Of a stretch of 64,000 nucleotides of DNA, positions 11,895 to 19,560 are shown one piece after another (positions within the stretch are counted from its first letter, which is position 1; every line of letters starts with the position of its first letter). A model generated the notes under the pieces. It saw only the letters and a list, made by a program, of their open reading frames with translations, had not been told where the DNA came from and ran no database searches. The stretch covers positions 5,518,001 through 5,582,000 of the forward strand of contig JBANDB010000003.1 of the NCBI GenBank assembly GCA_037576215.1, read 5' to 3'. The DNA is from Armillaria gallica. Its lineage: Eukaryota; Basidiomycota; Agaricomycetes; Agaricales; Physalacriaceae. The translations under genes were made by a program, and so were the position numbers.

Positions 11895-12266
11895 ATGCTT
11901 CACTCGCTTGCGACACATTGCGAATTCTGCCAAGGAAGCCTGGACTTCACATTAACTGTGGTTCGACAATCACACAACAGCAACATTATCACCTTCAGTC
12001 AGGTATGGTCCCTCCAATGTGGACATCTACTCCACACAGAATGCGCCTATCAACTGCTAGAATATTGTCAGATGTGTTCCTTCATGGCCAAACCTCTGGG
12101 ATCCTCCCCCCAATCCTTCCCTGTTGCCAAAGTGTGGTCCTGCCCAGTCACTACATGCACAGCCATGTATCGCAGCATTGTTTCTCCACGTCGTCATGGA
12201 TGGACCATGGCACCTGACATGCTGAAGAGACTCTGTGCGCACAGGCTAGAAATGCAACAGTGTTGA
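11895..12266 (+). CDS. RING-like zinc-binding protein fragment
   Basis: A 123-residue frame with C-x2-C (CEFC) near residue 11, then LQCGHLLHTEC around residue 47 and Y-C-Q-M-C around residue 57, in the order of a RING-type zinc site. A second Cys pair (WSCPVTTC) follows near residue 82, and the C-terminus is basic. RING domains usually act as ubiquitin E3 ligases, but several linker lengths are unusual and no partner domain is present. The frame ends at TGTTGA, exactly where the repeat-rich region beginning at about 12262 starts, so the 3' end may be truncated. Confidence 0.45.
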   Translation: MLHSLATHCEFCQGSLDFTLTVVRQSHNSNIITFSQVWSLQCGHLLHTECAYQLLEYCQMCSFMAKPLGSSPQSFPVAKVWSCPVTTCTAMYRSIVSPRRHGWTMAPDMLKRLCAHRLEMQQC

Positions 12267-14040
12267 AGACACTGATCACACTCACACCCAACACTACACA
12301 CACAAACCCTCAAGTTCTTGGGGGGATATTATGCGATAGAAGCAGATTGAAGCAAAACAACTAAACTCTCAGAATATACAATACACGCGTATAGCAATAG
12401 CATGCGTCACATATCTAGATCTCTCTAAGTCCAAAGGCTTTTATAACAAGAGGCGCGACAGTTGTCGCAGGGCCTCAAGGCAAGGTGTACTACAATACAC
12501 AATACGTTGCCACACACCCACAAAACCCTCAATAAGTTGCACGCGTCACACACAGGTAACCACAACAACCTAAACACACTCTAAACACGACTCAAAGCTT
12601 GCGCTCTAAGCAGAAACCCTTCACAAAACGTCCACTCAAGCCACAGGATTTGAACCCACGCACTCAAGCTTCCAAAACCAATCGTAGACCCACAGGGTTT
12701 GAACCTATGCCGATCCAGAGACACAATAACCAACTAAACCCCATCCGACAAGCCAAAGGGTTTGAACCTCTGCCGCTTGCAGAAATGAGAACCCTCAAGC
12801 GCACACTAATCAGACCACAGGGTCTGAACCTCTGCCGCCTGTAGCACCGCGCGTTAGAAGAAGGCCTCTGTATGAACACTAATCAGACCAAAGGGTTTGA
12901 ACCTCTGCTGCCTGTAGTATCTCACACACAAGAAACGCCATCTGACAAGCCAAAGGGTTTGAACCTCTGCCACCTGCAGAATGGTATACCCAACTAAGCG
13001 CATGCTAATCAGACCAAAGGGTTTGAACCTCTGCCGCCTGTAACACTGCACGTCACAAGAAACCCTCAAAACTCAAGAGCGCGTCTGCAATGACACAATA
13101 TCTCTTATTCTCAGGGTAGAGCACAGTCAACCAATCACTCAAACCATACACAAGTCCCCGCTAGGCAAGTCCCCCGCTAAGCTTTCTACGCCTCGCGCAC
13201 AACTCAATTCACTTGGTATGATATCAATTCTAGGTTTATTCTCTTGCTCGAAGTTACAAACTAATCCTGCTGCTAGGGCGTCAAGCTGGAGGCTTGCGCA
13301 CGACTACAACGGGGGTCCGAACTTGTACACTATTACTATACTATGGTATTTATACTATGCGCTCTACATATTAATACAACCTTAAATAGTAACTCTTGGC
13401 TGGTGGAACTTCCTTTCCTGGGTCCCGCGCATGTCACCATAATCATGCCATTGCTTGGCGCTTACTCAGAGCTCTGGCTCGGGGCTAGATCCTGGTCTCT
13501 CAGCTGCGCGACATCGGTTAGCCACGCTATACACGCGTACTGACATCGCCTAGTATCTCCTCGGAGTTGTGGCCTAGAGCGCAACTCGTCTTTATGGTAA
13601 TAATATCTTCTAGTGATTTCCATGGTCTTCTAGGACCACTGGCTTTTAGTCTAGGCCTTGCGCGCCTTGGCCGAAGTCAGAGACATCGGTCTTACTTCAA
13701 TTCTACACATTCTGAGGTCTAGAGCCCTAGCTCCTGGCATGGCAGTGCCTTGTGCATCATAGATCAAGGTTGCGCGAAGTATCAATTATCTCCTGAGCTT
13801 CGCTGGTTCTATTCTTAGCACGCATCTTCTGTGCATTGTCAGCGTATTCAGTGTCAAGTGCTGGGGCTTTAGACTTAGCATGACCCTTCTGGTATCACTC
13901 TACAGTTAAGCCATGCGCTCCACCGAACATCACTCAAGGTATTGCATTGCCTGCACTTAGGACATTGCGCTCTAAGGTATATCTCATTTCCTCGGTATCT
14001 AGCTTTTATAAAATGTATGTATTAATACATTTTGCGAAAT
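12262..14040. other. Repeat-like non-coding region, possible transposon remnant
   Basis: About 1.8 kb without a credible ORF. It differs in texture from its flanks (many 'gcgctcta', 'cctagagc' words), has a TATA-like 'ggtatttatac' near 13347 and contains the B-box array. It begins TGTTGAAGACAC, as LTR ends often do, but I found no matching second LTR or target duplication, so borders and class are unknown. Confidence 0.3.
12639..13045 (-). repeat. Seven-copy tandem array of Pol III B-box / tRNA T-arm-like units
   Basis: Seven units carry (plus strand) GGGTTTGAACC or close variants at 12646, 12695, 12758, 12820, 12893, 12955 and 13019, mostly 62-73 bp apart. Read on the minus strand each is GGTTCAAACCC (copy 1 GGTTCAAATCC), fitting the Pol III B-box GGTTCRANYCC. 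The minus-strand RNA could form a tRNA T-arm: stem AGAGG/CCTTT with loop TTCAAAC. Upstream words alternate between 'aatcagacca' and 'gacaagcca'. No complete tRNA or A-box was identified. Confidence 0.65.
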
Positions 14041-14918
14041 TACACGTGTGAACACTTTTCAAGCGTGTCAACGCAGGGTGCCATCAAGGCTTTGGTGCCA
14101 TACTCTCTGCACTCGCTCCTGGGAGCTTATGCTACAAGAGACTGCGTTGGTCGGGGAACGCTCGAAGAGCTTGAAGAACTGCAACTCCACTTGGATTTGC
14201 TTCATCAGGGAATCCGACCACGGCAGTCGATCCATTCTATTCCCATTTCAGTCGAGTTTGCAACTCATTGGTATGTCCCAAGTGTTGGCTTCAGCGTGCT
14301 CTTTCCAAGTGCTATCTCCTCTTAGGTCCCAAAGTCAAGAGCCGCCAATGACTGTCTCCGTCTCCTCCACCGTGGCGTCGCTGTCCAGCAGCATTGCAAA
14401 TGGTTATATTATCGATGACCTTGTTGCAGAGACGCTAGTTAATCGCCCTTGGGCCCCTCCTCAGTGGTAAGCATATGTATCATGACCCAGTTTGATGCAG
14501 TACTGACCAGGACTTTCCAGGCCCTCCCACTTGGATTTGTTTCGTGATTCTTTGGATCCCAGAGAACTTTATATACGCAGTTTGGTACTGGTGGCACCGG
14601 GGAATATCCACCTCGCTCCTGGCTCTGTGTACGTCTCACTGTCAATGTGATTTTGTGCAGTCTACTGATAATCAGCTAAGCAGATGACCTACAATGGACT
14701 GGGTAGTTCCTCGATCTCGCCCAGCATGGAGGATAGTGACTGAGGCTGTGGGCAGTGACGAGACCACCTGGATGCTGGCCGACACGCCTGGGTTTGAGAG
14801 CTCAGAGATGAACACTCTAGTCTCGCTCTGCGATTCCACGCTCATTACCATAGACACCAATTTCCGGTTGAGAAATGGAGGTCATGGCGCCGTTTCCCAA
14901 ATCAGCGAGACGATGTGA
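14032..14918 (+). CDS. Spliced gene of unknown function
   Basis: Coding-like segments separated by good introns: about 14059-14270 (frame containing GTLEELEELQLHLDLLHQG, ending before GTATGTCC), 14325-14467 (after CTTAG, ending at GTAAGC), 14521-14627 (after TTTCCAG; SLVLVAPGNIHLAPGS) and 14694-14918 (MDWVVPRSRPAW ... to TGA). The phase of the last junction would create a stop unless the internal TAG at 14702 is the acceptor, so either the model or the gene is imperfect. No known domain. Confidence 0.3.
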
Positions 14919-15097
14919 GAACGGGAGATGCGGGTCTCATGTGTTAACGTAGAAAAAAGAAATTTTTCTTGCACTGGTCATGCATGTATGCGTATGTCAG
15001 CGCTGTGGCGAGTGGAAGGGTAACAATGTGTCATACTGGGCTGGCATTGCTTGTTCAAGAGTCACGTGGACGGGTTACTCCACTGTCATGATCAATC

Positions 15098-15575
15098 CAG
15101 TTTTCCAGTTTGCCTCTGCGATCAAGGGTTAATCTTTCATGAATCATCCCATTGTTTAGTGCCACCCCCAAAGATTAAATCATACTCGTGACGTGAGTCC
15201 TGCCTCCGCTGAGATTGTAAGGATTTATTGTTGGCCAGTTCACCTCTGCGTGCGATCAAGGATTAATCGTTCATGTTATCGTTCATGTTTGTCTTTCGTG
15301 AGTTGTTCCATGCCCCTCTCCTTCACTCAAGTATTTATTGTTTCCAGAATAACAGAATCAACTCTTTTTTCGGAACAAAGGAACTCTGGCCTCAGGCTCC
15401 GATCGTAAGGATTTATTATTGGCCAGTTCACCTCTGCGTGCAATCAAGGATTAATCGTTCATGTTTGTCTTTCATGAGTCATTCCATGCCTCTCTCCTTC
15501 ACTCAAGTATTTATTGTTTGCAGAATAACGGAATTAACTCTTTTTTCGGAACAAATGAATCACGACTGGTAGCTA
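15098..15575. repeat. Tandem duplication, period 188 bp, with a degenerate third copy
   Basis: Copies start at 15213 ('gattgtaaggatttattg') and 15401 ('gatcgtaaggatttatta') and run through 'cttttttcggaacaaa'. Copy 2 lacks a 12-bp internal duplication present in copy 1. A diverged partial copy ('cagtttgcctctgcgatcaa') lies at about 15110. Each holds the AAGGATTAATCGTTC motif. Non-coding. Confidence 0.7.
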
Positions 15576-15648
15576 TATCCCTTGGACCTCCCGCACGTTG
15601 GACTAAAAACAAAGCATGTTGTATATTTAATTTTGCAGAACCTGCAGG

Positions 15649-15894
15649 TCATCTTATGTGAGGAGCTGTTGTGTGTTGAAACAATTTAAAGATACTCACC
15701 ATTCGTTGGCGGTGGATGCGGGTATCTTTGTCGGTGCTACTGTCTATCGGTGGTGGGAAGCTCTCATAGTATTCGCTCAAACAGTGCTCCCAGAACATGT
15801 GGACCCTGCCTGTTCTTTGGGCCTCACGCCAGTCATCCAAGCGAGATTTCAGGAAATCGCGTTGTCGTGAGTCTAATGCTGACCTGCGAGGCAT
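15649..15894 (-). CDS. Helical-module family, copy C (best preserved of the minus-strand trio)
   Basis: The first coding exon starts ATG at 15894, just after a CAG acceptor, and encodes MPRRSALDSRQRDFLKSRL followed by a module with REAQRTG, FWEHCLSEYY and FPPP. It runs to about 15705 where a GTGAGT donor follows HRQRM. A 5'-UTR intron (GTTAGGTC...ACGCAG) and a TATA box at 16001-16009 lie upstream. Downstream exons are not resolved. It is paralogous to 16389-16680 and 17144-17341, which lie in tandem with similar promoters. Function unknown. Confidence 0.5.
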   Translation of the reverse strand: MPRRSALDSRQRDFLKSRLDDWREAQRTGRVHMFWEHCLSEYYESFPPPIDSSTDKDTRIHRQRMVSIFKLFQHTTAPHIR

Positions 15895-16000
15895 CTGCGT
15901 GACTAGGTCAGTCCAATTGCTATTTCATGTAGCCAATAGACCTAACCTCGAACGTTGACAGAGTTGAATACAACTTCTGCAGAGACTGGTATCCTCGGAG

Positions 16001-16009
16001 TTATATACC
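16001..16009 (-). promoter_or_regulatory. TATA box of paralogue copy C
   Basis: Minus strand GGTATATAA, about 107-115 nt before the ATG with a 5'-UTR intron between. Equivalent Tttatac boxes precede copies D (16794-16800) and E (17454-17460). Confidence 0.45.
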
Positions 16010-16129
16010 TTTCTATGTGAGTATCAAGAATTAATCCTTGGTGACTGAGGCGCACCATTTTTTCCTTGACAATGTATAATTTATGGTTGTGAACTCGCTC
16101 TGTGCACCACTACAATGGCTGATCATTGA

Positions 16130-16345
16130 GAAGCCCCATCTCACAGACACCATACTTAAGAATTAATTATTCTGGGCCCCGTACTCGAATCCAAGAATTA
16201 ATTATTGGCCCTCATGACATGCGTATCCCGAAGCCATCTCACAGACGCTGTACTCGATTTCAAAAATTAATTATTCAGAAGACATCTTACAGATGCCGTA
16301 CTCGATTTCAACAATTAATAATTGGCCTCATGACATGCATATTCC
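16130..16345. repeat. Imperfect repeat array with AAGAATTAATTATT core
   Basis: Four units share 'catctcacagaYgccgtactcgaWttcaa' pieces followed by AAGAATTAATTATT or AACAATTAATAATT and, in two copies, 'ggcctcatgacatgcRtatYccgaag'. It lies between paralogue copies C and D, in the upstream region of C. Confidence 0.6.
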
Positions 16346-16388
16346 GAAGGTGTATTCTATTCAGGGACGACCTGACCCGATGGTATCT

Positions 16389-16680
16389 TCATGCAAACAT
16401 TTCTTGATTGCCTAAAGGTCCCATAATGTGAGAATTTGTGGTGCACTGCAAGGATGCAAGGATACTCACTGATTGCTGGAAGCAGGACGCCTGTTTTAAC
16501 AATCGAGAATCTGCCACGTCGGAAGGATCGTCTACCGAGGATGGGAAATGATCATTGAAATTGCATATCAAGGGTTTCCAGAGCCTGCCAACATAATGTG
16601 ATCTCTGGGCCTCGTGGAAGTGTTCCAGGTATTCTTCCAGGAAAGCGCATTCTCATGAGTCTAAGGCCAACATGTGAGAC
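16389..16680 (-). pseudogene. Helical-module family, copy D, pseudogene
   Basis: Aligned to copy C, the expected start ATG is GTG (after a CAG acceptor, about 16681) and the CGA after ACTCA is TGA (plus positions 16653-16655). The frame then continues: ECAFLEEYLEHFHEAQ ... VGRLWKPLICNFNDHFP, to a GTGAGT donor near 16467. Lost start plus nonsense indicates a pseudogene. The upstream sequence (about 16811-16910) is similar to that upstream of copy C, including a TATA box at 16794-16800. Confidence 0.6.
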
Positions 16681-17143
16681 ACCTGGTACAAGTGGGTGAG
16701 TCCAATTTCCGTTGCATGTTGCGAGAGAGTTTACCTTGGACGAATGTGGAAAGCTGTTGGATACAGAGCCCTGTAGAGCCCAGTTTCCTCAGTTTTATAC
16801 ATTGTGCACGTGAGTGTCAAGAATTCCTCTTTGGTAACTGAAGGCTCCCGTTTTTTCTTTCTTGACAGCGTATAATTTATTGTTGCACATTCTTGCGCGC
16901 TCTAAGAACTACATGTTTACTCGTGTGAGATACTAGTTCCTAATCCATTTTCTATTCACACAGAAGACAGGTACTGGCAAAGGTTCAATCGTGGAGAACA
17001 TGACACCTCAATAAGTCGATACATATAGGTAGCTACCTCTGATTCGCCTTCCTCATGGACGCGATGGTAGTACCACACTATCACATACTACAGTTCAGAA
17101 ATCGTGAGAATTCTGGTCCAACATTCAAATGCAAGCTGCTTAC

Positions 17144-17341
17144 TTTTGTCTGATTGTAGATAGCTTCTTCTTGTGTGCATGAATAACCACCTATCGCCAC
17201 TGGGAATCGCTCGAAGTAATTGGGGAAAAAGTTATCCCAGAATCAACCGACTTGGCCTGCGCTCAGAGCCTCACAAAACTCAGCCAGGTGGTCTTGGAAG
17301 TAGACAGCCTCTTCACGGAGGTTTACATTCCTCCTAGACAT
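17144..17341 (-). pseudogene. Helical-module family, copy E, with in-frame TGA
   Basis: ATG at 17341 begins MSRRNVNLREEAVYFQDHL, then EFCEALSAGQVG, a TGA at plus 17243-17245, and continues FWDNFFPNYFERFPVAIGG to a GTAAGC donor at 17143. Copy D has Arg at the TGA position (VGRLW), so CGA to TGA explains the stop. The upstream TATA (17454-17460) and the 17520-17560 AAGAATTAATTATT motif match copies C and D. Confidence 0.6.
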
Positions 17342-17624
17342 CTGGTTAGGTTGAAGATTAGCATCACGTTGATTAGAGGTAAGCATTTCGACCTGACTTT
17401 TGAAAACAGGGGAAGAAAGACTGAAGAATGGAGGAGCAATCAAGTCTTCCGTATTTATACAGTGCCTAACTACTTTCCAACAATTATTTATTGTTGCGAA
17501 CCAGTACAATTTTGATAGACATCATGTGCACTCAAGAATTAATTATTTGTCACTATTACATGCGCAGGTAACATATCTTCGACTTTAGTTTGTGATTCCT
17601 CTCGATTGTTGATGGTATTTCACC

Positions 17625-17967
17625 ATGTCCACCAGAAAACCTAAGCGGCATGGCGTGATCGAGCATTATCGGTGCCTGCCCAATGGCTCAGTCGAGCTCA
17701 TCGGTCGAGCACAGCGTTCAGCCCATGCCCAATGACACACTCCCACTAATGTCAATGCCACTCTTCGCTGTTTGGATATCATAGAACTCTCAGTCTCCTC
17801 AGAGGGAAGTGCTTCACATCGTCGTCGTCACATCCAAACTGTAATGGTCCCATCAAATCCTGGACCAGCGGTCCCACTGCCAAGTAACGTTGTGGATGCT
17901 CCGGACCAGACCAACCTTCCCCAATCGACGACCGATGCCTCAGTGCCCAACTTCAACTTTGCGGAAG
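17625..17967 (+). pseudogene. KDZ transposase, 5' part (interrupted by LTR retrotransposon)
   Basis: The frame begins MSTRKPKRHGVIEHY and runs through a TGA at 17733-17735 (after AHAQ; CGA to TGA likely) to HRRRHIQTVM and a Pro-rich linker ending NFNFAE, where the retrotransposon begins. Removing the element and one copy of the GGAAG target duplication restores AE-ALNMMDELLHQIR across the junction with the 3' part at 27303, which proves that the two halves were one gene. KDZ (Kyakuja-Dileera-Zisupton) enzymes are DDE transposases common in basidiomycetes. Broken by the insertion, a nonsense codon and a frameshift just after the junction. Confidence 0.8.
17963..17967. repeat. Target-site duplication, left copy (GGAAG)
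   Basis: GGAAG directly before the left LTR is repeated at 27303-27307 after the right LTR, a perfect 5-bp duplication as made by Ty3/gypsy integrases. Confidence 0.9.
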
Positions 17968-17995
17968 TGTTACGATTTATTCATTTTTTCCTTAC

Positions 17996-18028
17996 ATCTT
18001 ATCTTATCTCGGGCAGATAAGATAAGAT
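17996..18028 (+). promoter_or_regulatory. GATA-site hairpin in U3 of element 1
   Basis: ATCTTATCTTATCT (17996-18009), loop CGGGC, AGATAAGATAAGAT (18015-18028): a perfect 14-bp stem holding four GATA cores (two per arm). GATAAG is the core bound by fungal GATA factors. The copy in the right LTR is at 26812-26844. Regulatory role is inferred. Confidence 0.5.
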
Positions 18029-18281
18029 GACTCACTATCTTTAGATCCGCGACTCCCGGGGAGCCTTCATAAATCTTCACATCGCTAACACGTCACACTC
18101 GGTCGACATGTACGCGACACGTACTCCACGCGTCACGTTCGGCCAACGAATACGCGACACGTACTCAAGACGACTTAACACGCCTTGAGCACGTCTTATT
18201 TCTCGGCTATCGTGTATCTCGCTTATTCACTTTCTAACACGATAGCCTCACTTTAGTACCTTTTACGGATCCTGACTTTAG

Positions 18282-18289
18282 TATATAAG
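18282..18289 (+). promoter_or_regulatory. TATA box of element 1
   Basis: TATATAAG, 35 nt before AGCTTTGAGCTAA at 18317-18329. That spacing fits transcription starting at or near 18317. Confidence 0.65.
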
Positions 18290-18316
18290 TAGTTTACTCA
18301 AAGCCTGTATTTCCCT

Positions 18317-18329
18317 AGCTTTGAGCTAA
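18317..18329 (+). other. Putative self-primer at the mRNA 5' end
   Basis: AGCTTTGAGCTAA is exactly complementary to the PBS at 18488-18500. In Tf1-type elements the mRNA 5' end anneals to the PBS and primes reverse transcription instead of a tRNA. Its position just downstream of the TATA box is what that mechanism requires. Confidence 0.7.
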
Positions 18330-18487
18330 AGTTTATTCATACCGAATATCCTCCCTATCCTCACACTTCGCTAAGAGCTTCTAAAGTAAGTCTTGAGCGC
18401 CAATCATCCAAAAGGGCTAGACGGTGACTGTACGAACGCGATACAGCCGATCTAATTCACCTTTTGATTGGAGTTCGGGTCTAACAA

Positions 18488-18500
18488 TTAGCTCAAAGCT
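18488..18500 (+). other. Primer binding site (self-primed) of element 1
   Basis: TTAGCTCAAAGCT begins 1 nt after the left LTR. It is the reverse complement of LTR positions 18317-18329. Confidence 0.75.
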
Positions 18501-18531
18501 GCTTTACTGATTTTGCATCAGAACCCAGTCC

Positions 18532-19560
18532 ATGGAGAACGACGACGCTCGGATTATAGCAATCGCACTAGGAATACCAAGCGCCACTCTCGTCTCCATT
18601 GCCCTCATTCTTGCAGTCAGGTTCCGCTATAGGACAAGACAACTACAGCTCCGACGACAAGAAGAGGAGCACCGAACCACCCCCTCAGTCATTACAGATA
18701 ACACAAATGGCATCCCGCTCGAGCAGCAGCCACCCCGACTCTTCGCACCCATACCGCGACAACCGATCCCAATCCACCAGTTCGCTAGGGCAGGAATCGA
18801 CAACACGGACTCGGAGGACGTTTCTGAGCAGGCTTCTCCCGTCATCCCGGAGAGACAACCTACTACCCCTCCCGGAAGGGACCCGGCCGATGTCGACATC
18901 ACCTCCGAGCATTCCGCTGCCTATTATGCCTCGCTTGTCCCTCGAACTCCCTCACCCGGCGCAGACACCGGAGTCACCACCGGTAGCAGGCGACCTAGCA
19001 TGGGCCGCAACAGAAGACCCAACGTCCCAGCAGCCCATCACGACTCAAGGACTAGCAGGCGCCCAGTTACGCCACCCTCAACCGACATTACCGCCACAGA
19101 GTTCTGGGATAATTACGACATCCCGTACAGCGCCTTCTTCCCGACACGCAACGCCCCATCACCCGAGTACCGCGTACCCATTGGAAGGTATGGAGTTACC
19201 CTTACCACGTGGGACGTCCCCGTACGGCCAAGCGAGTCGACACTCGAGCCTGTACACCTCGAGGAACCAGTCGCCGGACCCTCTAATCCCGCGCCACCAA
19301 GGCGAAGCGGTTGGCGAGCACAGCCAAGGAGGTCTGGTAACCGCCCCCCTCGTGCAACTGCTTGGGAACGACTCGCCGACTCACTCCGAAATCAGCCACA
19401 GCCGGAGTCTGAGCTCAGCGAGTCGACCACCGTCGTTAACCCACGAACGAACCGTCCCCCTACCCCGTTCCGACTCACGATCGATGAAGTCCCTGAGTCG
19501 ACCTCCGAGCAGACGCGCGACAACAGCCCCTACTACCCCAGTGATGATGACGCTAACTGA
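18532..19560 (+). CDS. Accessory single-pass membrane protein ORF overlapping gag
   Basis: First AUG after the PBS. The 342-residue frame has one predicted membrane helix (about residues 8-30: IIAIALGIPSATLVSIALIL) followed by a strongly basic stretch (RFRYRTRQLQLRRQ), then a Pro/Ser/Arg-rich tail. By the positive-inside rule the tail would be cytosolic. From 18599 it overlaps the gag frame. Its stop at 19558-19560 lies 9-16 nt after two ATGs in the gag frame (19544, 19547), an arrangement that would suit reinitiation on gag. Element 2 has comparable membrane ORFs at the same place. I know of no standard Ty3/gypsy gene here; function unknown. Chance openness in GC- and Pro-rich sequence is the main alternative for the distal part. 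Confidence 0.6.
   Translation: MENDDARIIAIALGIPSATLVSIALILAVRFRYRTRQLQLRRQEEEHRTTPSVITDNTNGIPLEQQPPRLFAPIPRQPIPIHQFARAGIDNTDSEDVSEQASPVIPERQPTTPPGRDPADVDITSEHSAAYYASLVPRTPSPGADTGVTTGSRRPSMGRNRRPNVPAAHHDSRTSRRPVTPPSTDITATEFWDNYDIPYSAFFPTRNAPSPEYRVPIGRYGVTLTTWDVPVRPSESTLEPVHLEEPVAGPSNPAPPRRSGWRAQPRRSGNRPPRATAWERLADSLRNQPQPESELSESTTVVNPRTNRPPTPFRLTIDEVPESTSEQTRDNSPYYPSDDDAN

Larger units (their letters stand above)
17968..18486 (+). repeat. 5' LTR of element 1
   Basis: 519 bp, TGTTACGA...TCTAACA. U3 opens with a perfect 14-bp-stem inverted repeat and contains two copies of TACGCGACACGTACTC about 38 bp apart. A TATA box lies at 18282-18289. R probably begins near 18317. It appears identical to 26784-27302. 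Confidence 0.95.

Noticed and set aside
12639..13045. True tRNA genes
   Set aside because: Only a T-arm/B-box-like part is present in each unit; I could not find an acceptor stem, D-arm or A-box.
12262..14040. Solo LTR starting TGTTGAAGACAC
   Set aside because: No credible ...CA end with a matching target duplication was found, so only a generic repeat-like call is made.
18532..19560. Calling the membrane ORF an envelope protein
   Set aside because: It is 5' of gag, short, with one helix, and shows no glycoprotein or fusion features; only membrane topology is supported.
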